64,000 nt of DNA, taken from the NCBI RefSeq assembly GCF_000372465.1, contig NZ_AQUZ01000004.1, positions 199,507 to 263,506 on the forward strand, read 5' to 3'. The position numbers and the translations under genes were made by a program. Origin of the DNA: Kribbella catacumbae DSM 19601. GTDB lineage: Bacteria > Actinomycetota > Actinomycetes > Propionibacteriales > Kribbellaceae. Each line of letters begins with the position of its first letter. Position 1 is the first letter of the stretch. Below are positions 59,200 to 64,000 of the stretch, piece after piece. The notes below the pieces were generated by a model. It saw only the letters and a program-made list of their open reading frames with translations, ran no database searches and had not been told where the DNA came from.

Positions 59200-60191
59200 T
59201 GAGATCTAGTTCGCGTGCTGTCGTCGCCGGGCTCGCCGCCCTGGCACTGGTCACTCTGGCAGGCTGCGGCGACGACGCCGCCAGCGGCTCCGGTGGCGAC
59301 AAGCTCGACGTGGTTGCTTCGTTCTACCCGCTCGAGTTCATCGCCAAGTCAGTGGGGGGCGATGCCGTGAACGTCACCACCCTGACCGCCCCCGGCGTCG
59401 AGCCGCACGACCTGGAGCTGACTCCCAAGCAGGTTGGCACCATCTCGGCGGCCAAGCTGGTCCTCTTCGAGAAGGGGCTGCAGCCGGCCGCCGACGAGGC
59501 GATCGACCAGAACAACAAGGACGCCGGGTTCGACGTAGCGCCCGCCGCCAAGCTCGAGGCGACCGGTGCGGACTTCGAGGAGCACGAGGAGGGCGAGTCC
59601 GCCCCGAGTACGCCGACCGGCACCGTCAAGCCCGCGGCGTACACCGAGCCGGCGGCCCACACCGGCGGTGACCTCGACCCGCACTTCTGGCTCGACCCGG
59701 TCCGGTACGCCGGTGTCGTGCAGGCCGTCACGGACAAGCTCGTCGCGGTCGACGCCGCGCACGCGGACGGCTACAAGCAGCGCGCCGCGACGCTGCTCGG
59801 CGAGGTGGGCAAGCTCGACACGGAGTTCAAGACCGGGCTGGCCGACTGCCAGCTGAAGACGTTCGTGACGAGTCATGAGGCCTTCGCCTACCTCGCGAAG
59901 CGGTACGGTCTGACGATGGTCGGCATCGCCGGACTCACCCCGGACGCCGAGCCGACCCCGGCGCGGATCAAGGAGGTCCAGGACATCGTGCGCAAGCAGA
60001 AGGTGACCACGATCTTCTACGAGGAGCTCGTCAGCCCCAAGGTGGCCGAGTCGATCGCCCGCGACGTCCACGTCAAGACCGCGGTCCTGAGCCCGATCGA
60101 GGGCCTGTCGGACGCGAACTCCCAGGAGACCTACCTCTCGCTGATGCGCGAGAATCTGCAGGAGCTCCGGAAGGCGAACAGCTGCGCGTGA
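59199..60191 (+). CDS. znuA: Zinc ABC transporter, substrate-binding lipoprotein
   Basis: 330 residues from ATG 59199; a start 15 nt upstream would put five residues inside the Zur box and is rejected. Lipobox LAGC follows. Cluster A-1 metal-binding features: PGVEPHDLELTPKQ (His), DLDPHFWLDP (His), FVTSHEAFAYLAKRY (His) and FYEELVSPKVAE. The charged loop with EEHEEGE is typical for zinc rather than manganese carriers. The predicted start site coincides with the ATG, so translation may be leaderless. First gene of znuA-znuC-znuB. Confidence 0.94.
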   Translation: MRSSSRAVVAGLAALALVTLAGCGDDAASGSGGDKLDVVASFYPLEFIAKSVGGDAVNVTTLTAPGVEPHDLELTPKQVGTISAAKLVLFEKGLQPAADEAIDQNNKDAGFDVAPAAKLEATGADFEEHEEGESAPSTPTGTVKPAAYTEPAAHTGGDLDPHFWLDPVRYAGVVQAVTDKLVAVDAAHADGYKQRAATLLGEVGKLDTEFKTGLADCQLKTFVTSHEAFAYLAKRYGLTMVGIAGLTPDAEPTPARIKEVQDIVRKQKVTTIFYEELVSPKVAESIARDVHVKTAVLSPIEGLSDANSQETYLSLMRENLQELRKANSCA

Positions 60192-60946
60192 CACCACCCA
60201 ACACTGCTGAGCCAGCCGTCCAGGTCGCCGATCTCTCGGTGGACCTGGGCGGTCGTCTCGTCCTGCGCGGCGTCGATCTGCAGATCCGCCGCGGCGAGGT
60301 CGTCGCCGTGCTCGGCACCAACGGCTCGGGCAAGTCCACCCTGATCCGCACGATCGTCGGCCTGCTGCCGGCCGCTCGGGGCGAGGTCAACCTCTTCGGT
60401 ACGCCGGTACGCCGCTTCCGCCAGTGGAACCGCATCGGCTACGTGCCCCAGCGGATCACCGCGGCGGGCGGAGTACCGGCCACTGTCGCCGAGGTCGTGT
60501 CCTCCGGGCTGCTCTCGAAGCGGCGGTTGTTCCGGCCACTGAAGACCGCTGAGCGAGCCGCCGTCGACGAGGCGCTGGAGATCGTCGACATGGCCGGCCA
60601 GCGCAAGGACGGCGTCGCTGAGTTGTCCGGCGGCCAGCAGCAGCGAGTACTGATCGCGCGGGCGCTGGTCTCGGATCCTGAGCTGCTGATCCTGGACGAG
60701 CCGACCGCCGGGGTCGACCTGGCGAGTCAGGGCATCTTCGCCGGCGCCATCCGCGAGCGGGTCGCCCGCGGCACGACCGTGGTGATGGTCAGCCACGACC
60801 TCGGGCCGATGGACGCGCTGATCGATCGCTCCATCGTTCTGCGCCGCGGCCGGATCGTGTACGACGGCGCGCCGCACGCCTCGCAGACTCATGCCCATGT
60901 CCACCCGCACGGGTCGATCCAAGACGAGCCGGGGTGGCTGTCATGA
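60188..60946 (+). CDS. znuC: Zinc ABC transporter ATPase
   Basis: 252 residues, GTG 60188 overlapping znuA by 4 nt. Walker A GTNGSGKST, signature LSGGQQQR, Walker B LLILDEPTAG and a switch His in VVMVSHD are all present. The C-terminus ends with a His-rich stretch (HASQTHAHVHPHG), a common zinc-handling addition. It energises uptake together with ZnuB. Confidence 0.96.
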   Translation: MTPPNTAEPAVQVADLSVDLGGRLVLRGVDLQIRRGEVVAVLGTNGSGKSTLIRTIVGLLPAARGEVNLFGTPVRRFRQWNRIGYVPQRITAAGGVPATVAEVVSSGLLSKRRLFRPLKTAERAAVDEALEIVDMAGQRKDGVAELSGGQQQRVLIARALVSDPELLILDEPTAGVDLASQGIFAGAIRERVARGTTVVMVSHDLGPMDALIDRSIVLRRGRIVYDGAPHASQTHAHVHPHGSIQDEPGWLS

Positions 60947-61947
60947 CGATGTTCGAGCTCGAGTTCATGCAGCGGGCGCTGATCGCCGGGCTGCTCACTG
61001 GACTGTCCGCGCCTGCGATCGGCACGTACCTGGTGCAGCGCCGCTTGTCCTTGATGGGCGACGGCATCGGCCACATCGCTATCACTGGCGTCGCCCTGGG
61101 ATTGCTGACCGGCACTGCGCCGGTGCTGACCGCAGTACTGGTCGCCATAGCCGGTGCTACCGCTATCGAGCTCGTCCGGGCGCGCGGGAAGGCCAGTGGC
61201 GACGTAGCTCTCGCACTGCTCTTCTACGGCGGCATTGCGGGCGGCGTACTGCTCATCGGCCTGGCAGGGCAGGGCGCGGCGACACTGAACACCTACCTGT
61301 TCGGCTCCCTGACCACTGTCTCCCCCAGCGACCTGTACGTCGTAGTCGGGCTCGCCGTGGCCGTACTGGTCGTGGCGATCGGTCTGGGGCCGCAACTGTT
61401 CGCGGTGTGCCAGGACGAGGAGTTCGCTCGCGTCACCGGCCTTCGGGTCCAGCTGCTGAACCTGCTGATCGCCGTGATGGCTGCAGTGACTGTGACTGTT
61501 GCTATGCGCACCGTCGGGCTGCTCCTGGTCAGCGCGCTGATGGTGGTGCCGGTGGCTACCGCACAGCAGTTCACGCGGTCGTTCCGCAGTACCTTCCTGA
61601 CTGCTTGTGCCCTCGGCGTCACTGCCTGCTTGGCCGGCATCATCACGTCGTACAACGCCAATGTCGCTCCCGGCGCCACCATCGTCGTACTGGCTCTGGC
61701 GGGCTTCGTGGTCGCCGCGATCGCCGGCACCCTGGTACGGCGGCGCCGCGGCGTCCTCGCGCCGCTGCCGGACGAGGAGCCCGAGATCGGCGTACCGGTT
61801 CCGGCACCGCACGTGGTGAGCTCCGCCCACCAGCACGCCCACGACCCGAAGTGCGGGCACCCGGCTGTCGAGCACGGCGACCACGTCGACTACGTTCACG
61901 ACGGTCATCTCCACGCGGCGCACGGAGACCATTGGGATGAGCACTAG
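60943..61947 (+). CDS. znuB: Zinc ABC transporter permease with His-rich tail
   Basis: 334 residues from ATG 60943, ATGA-coupled to znuC. Eight or nine membrane spans (YLVQRRLSLMGDGIGHIAIT marks the family). After residue about 285 the cytoplasmic tail is rich in histidine (SAHQHAHDPKCGHPAVEHGD, then HVDYVHDGHLHAAHGDHWDE). The extension likely buffers zinc at the pore exit; this is an inference. A hairpin follows the stop codon. Confidence 0.95.
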   Translation: MTMFELEFMQRALIAGLLTGLSAPAIGTYLVQRRLSLMGDGIGHIAITGVALGLLTGTAPVLTAVLVAIAGATAIELVRARGKASGDVALALLFYGGIAGGVLLIGLAGQGAATLNTYLFGSLTTVSPSDLYVVVGLAVAVLVVAIGLGPQLFAVCQDEEFARVTGLRVQLLNLLIAVMAAVTVTVAMRTVGLLLVSALMVVPVATAQQFTRSFRSTFLTACALGVTACLAGIITSYNANVAPGATIVVLALAGFVVAAIAGTLVRRRRGVLAPLPDEEPEIGVPVPAPHVVSSAHQHAHDPKCGHPAVEHGDHVDYVHDGHLHAAHGDHWDEH

Positions 61948-61963
61948 TCCTCCCCGGAGGACT
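61946..61963 (+). terminator. Hairpin terminator after znuB
   Basis: AGTCCTCC-CC-GGAGGACT is a perfect eight-base stem, starting within the znuB stop codon and followed by TGGTTGTTG. It separates znu transcription from zur. Confidence 0.65.
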
Positions 61964-62033
61964 TGGTTGTTGACTTCTGAGAGAATTGGCGGGTTGCCGC
62001 GGAAATCACGGTGACGAGATGACAGGAGGAACG

Positions 62034-62429
62034 GTGGCCATCGGAACACGCTCGACCCGTCAGCGCGCGGCGGTCGCTTCCGCGCTCGACAACCTCGACG
62101 ACTTCCGGACGGCCCAGGAGATCCACCAGGAGCTCCGGGGTGCTGGTGAGGCCGTCGGCCTGACTACGGTCTACCGGACCCTGCAGGCCCTCGCCGACTC
62201 CCGCGAGGTCGACGTCTTGCGCACGGCCGACGGCGAAACGGCGTACCGGCGCTGCTCGAAGGGCCATCACCACCACCTGGTCTGCCGCAACTGCGGCCGG
62301 ACGGTCGAGGTGGAGGGTCCGGCCGTCGAGCGCTGGGCCGACAAGGTCGCCGCCGAGCACGGCTACGCCGACATCAGCCACACCCTGGAAATCTTCGGCA
62401 CCTGCCAGGACTGCCAGAAGCCCGCCTGA
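62034..62429 (+). CDS. zur: Zinc uptake regulator, Fur family
   Basis: 131 residues from GTG 62034, right after AGGAGGA. The winged HTH (TAQEIHQELRGAGEAVGLTT, VYRTLQALADSREVDVL) and dimer domain with zinc ligands (RCSKGHHHHLVCRNCGRTVE and TCQDCQKP) are intact, including both structural CxxC pairs. It acts as zinc-dependent repressor of the znu promoter upstream. A longer in-frame start at 62019 is possible but lies at the Shine-Dalgarno. Confidence 0.94.
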   Translation: MAIGTRSTRQRAAVASALDNLDDFRTAQEIHQELRGAGEAVGLTTVYRTLQALADSREVDVLRTADGETAYRRCSKGHHHHLVCRNCGRTVEVEGPAVERWADKVAAEHGYADISHTLEIFGTCQDCQKPA

Positions 62430-62436
62430 GAAGGCC

Positions 62437-62536
62437 GGTCCGCCACCACACACCAACCTCCGCGGCACGCCTCCGGAACCTCTCGCCTGAGCGTGCGCCC
62501 GTCGCCGCGACGCGACTTAGTGTGTGGTGGCGGTCC
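62437..62536. repeat. 100-bp intergenic repeat with terminal inverted repeats, family 2, copy B
   Basis: Ends ggtccgccaccacacac and gtgtgtggtggcggtcc are reverse complements except for one base. Same length and related ends as 34268-34367; the interior is mostly diverged but both carry ct(c/g)agcgtgc near the middle. It occupies the space between the convergent zur and MBL genes. Confidence 0.7.
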
Positions 62537-62542
62537 GGGTTG

Positions 62543-63148
62543 TCAGCTGATGTTGGCGACTTCGGCAGCGATGGTGGTGGTGTCGCCGTGGCCGGTGTGG
62601 ACGATGGTGTCCGGCGGCAGGGTGAGCAGCTTGGAGCGGATCGACTCCAGGATCGTCGGCTTGTCGGAGTACGAGCGGCCGGTTGCGCCGGGTCCGCCGT
62701 GGAAGAGCGTGTCACCGGTGAAGACCGCGTTGAGGTCCTCCGCGTAGAGACACGTGCTGCCCGGGCTGTGGCCGGGGGTGTGGATCGCACGCAACGTCGT
62801 ACCGGCGACCTCGAAGGTGGTGCCGTCGGCGAGCTCGTGGTCCGGAGACACGTCGTACTGCGTGTCCCACAGCATCCGGTCCGCCGGGTTGAGCCAGACG
62901 GGCGCCTTCGCAGCGTCGCGGAAGTCGCCGGCCGCGTTGATGTGGTCGTTGTGGCCGTGCGTGCAGATCAGCGCGACCACCCGGCGATCACCGACGGCCT
63001 CCACCAGCGCGGCGGCATCGTGGGCGGCGTCGATGACGAGTACCTCCTCGTCGTCGCCCACCAGCCAGACGTTGTTGTCGACGTCCCACGTGCCGCCGTC
63101 GAGGCTGAACGTGCCGGACGTGACGAGCCGCTCGATCCGGGCCGGCAT
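62543..63148 (-). CDS. Metallo-beta-lactamase-fold hydrolase beside mscR
   Basis: 201 residues. The zinc motif THGHNDH, then HTPGHSPGS and FTGDTLFHGG, and a late THTGHGD-like VHTGHGDTT are complete, as in glyoxalase-II-type thioesterases. Its ATG overlaps the stop of the mycothiol dehydrogenase gene (TGATG). In mycobacteria the same pair (Rv2259/Rv2260) is found, so it may hydrolyse S-formylmycothiol, the product of the dehydrogenase. No experimental support is cited. Confidence 0.92.
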   Translation of the reverse strand: MPARIERLVTSGTFSLDGGTWDVDNNVWLVGDDEEVLVIDAAHDAAALVEAVGDRRVVALICTHGHNDHINAAGDFRDAAKAPVWLNPADRMLWDTQYDVSPDHELADGTTFEVAGTTLRAIHTPGHSPGSTCLYAEDLNAVFTGDTLFHGGPGATGRSYSDKPTILESIRSKLLTLPPDTIVHTGHGDTTTIAAEVANIS

Positions 63149-64000
63149 CAGAACAGCACCACCGATCGCAGGACGTCGCCGTGGTGCATCTTGGCGAAGG
63201 CGGCCTCGACCTCGTCCAGCGCGATCGTCTCGGACACGAACCGGTCCAGCGGCAACCGTCCCTGCAGGTGCAGATCGATCAGCAGCGGGAAGTCCCGGCT
63301 GGGCAGGCAGTCGCCGTACCAGCTCGACTTGAGCGAGCCGCCCCGGCCGAAGAAGTCGATCAACGGCATGTCGAGCGTCATGTCGGGTGTCGGTACGCCG
63401 ACCAGCACCACGGTCCCGGCCAGGTCACGCGCGTAGAAGGCCTGCTTCCAGGTCTCCGGGCGGCCGACGGCGTCGATCACCACGTCCGCGCCGAAGCCAC
63501 CGGTGAGTTCCTGGACCGCGGCGACTACGCCGTCGTGATCCAGGTCCTTCGAGTTGATCGTGTGCGTCGCGCCGAGCTCCTGCGCGACGTCGAGCTTGCG
63601 CTGGTCGATGTCCAGCGCGATCACCCGGGCGGCTCCGGCCAGCCGGGCGCCGACGACGGCCGCAGTACCGACTCCGCCGCAGCCGATCACCGCGACGGTG
63701 TCACCGCGACCGACGTTGCCTGTGTTCACCGCGGCGCCGAGGCCGGCCATCACGCCACAGCCGAGCAGGCCGGCCACCTCGGCCTTCGCGGCCGGGTCGA
63801 CCTTCGTGCACTGACCGGCCGCGACCAGGGTCTTCTCGACGAACGCGCCGATGCCGAGCGCGGGCGACAGCTCGGTGCCGTCGGCAAGGGTCATCTTCTG
63901 CTTCGCGTTGTGCGTGTTGAAGCAGTACCACGGGCGCCCGCGCAGGCAGGCGCGACAGGAGCCGCAGACGGCCCGCCAGTTCAGTACGACGAAGTCGCCG
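63148..64000 (-). CDS. mscR: S-(hydroxymethyl)mycothiol dehydrogenase (partial)
   Basis: The 3' 284 codons are visible; the 5' end is outside the window. It is a class III zinc alcohol dehydrogenase. The structural zinc Cys cluster appears as [15 protein letters not shown], then [15 protein letters not shown] and the NAD-binding [23 protein letters not shown] and the segment [10 protein letters not shown] are typical for the mycothiol-dependent formaldehyde dehydrogenase (MscR/AdhE2) rather than the glutathione type. It oxidises the formaldehyde-mycothiol adduct, and is also reported as nitrosomycothiol reductase. Confidence 0.92.
   Translation of the reverse strand, partial: GDFVVLNWRAVCGSCRACLRGRPWYCFNTHNAKQKMTLADGTELSPALGIGAFVEKTLVAAGQCTKVDPAAKAEVAGLLGCGVMAGLGAAVNTGNVGRGDTVAVIGCGGVGTAAVVGARLAGAARVIALDIDQRKLDVAQELGATHTINSKDLDHDGVVAAVQELTGGFGADVVIDAVGRPETWKQAFYARDLAGTVVLVGVPTPDMTLDMPLIDFFGRGGSLKSSWYGDCLPSRDFPLLIDLHLQGRLPLDRFVSETIALDEVEAAFAKMHHGDVLRSVVLF

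Overview
The window is high-GC DNA with frequent GTG starts, GTGA/ATGA gene overlaps, Tat-type lipoprotein signals, a mycothiol-dependent formaldehyde dehydrogenase and a conserved actinobacterial housekeeping backbone. It is therefore a chromosomal segment of a soil-type actinomycete. Gene content and style suggest a Kribbella- or Nocardioides-like member of the Propionibacteriales, but genus is an inference only.

Layout. (a) 1-5.5 kb: the right end of an integrated prophage or integrative element. It is a leftward early operon of small overlapping genes around an ERF single-strand annealing protein, headed by a divergent pair of small XRE regulators, and it abuts the 3' end of tRNA-Asn(GTT). 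(b) 5.6-10.4 kb: conserved chromosome, with a hypothetical gene, a sigma-70 family factor, dnaG and a ferredoxin reductase. (c) 10.4-16.4 kb: a sialidase/sugar-uptake regulon (binding-protein ABC importer, FadR/GntR regulator, secreted sialidase), with the same candidate operator at both transport and sialidase promoters. (d) 16.4-28.4 kb: dgt, a RibD-like reductase, an ArsR-like/MFS pair, TetR/hydrolase, an unusual HTH-MurA fusion with an 18-bp palindrome upstream, a four-fold Phd-like repeat protein, YciI and ppdK. (e) 28.7-46 kb: a VWA/MoxR pair, serine hydrolase, Clp-N/HTH regulator, mug glycosylase, esterase/TetR, a 1106-residue HEAT-like protein, a stand-alone LigD polymerase domain, sigma factor with PASTA membrane partner, dusB, a DUF4333-like lipoprotein and glyS. 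(f) 46-50.8 kb: DUF305 protein, a broken discoidin/DUF1996 gene, a secreted GH16 glucanase and a divergent LacI regulator. (g) 50.9-57.8 kb: a seven-gene ebo-type operon in actinobacterial form. (h) 57.8-64 kb: YibE/F protein, the zinc importer znuA-znuC-znuB with a Zur box, zur, a metallo-beta-lactamase-fold hydrolase and a truncated mscR.

The most system-like feature is the ebo operon. An inositol-phosphate-synthase-like gene is followed by a UbiA prenyltransferase (EboC), a TIM-barrel isomerase, EboA, a TatD-like hydrolase (EboB), EboE and a phosphodiesterase (EboF), all tightly coupled. No EboD-type sugar-phosphate cyclase is present, so a different cyclitol-forming enzyme seems to occupy that place. 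Two families of about 100-bp intergenic palindromic repeats are also each present twice. Several regulators sit beside clean palindromes that probably are their own operators.

Functions are assigned by recognising motifs and family resemblance by eye. No database search was run. Start codons were often moved from the longest reading frame to a position supported by a Shine-Dalgarno sequence or a stop/start overlap.
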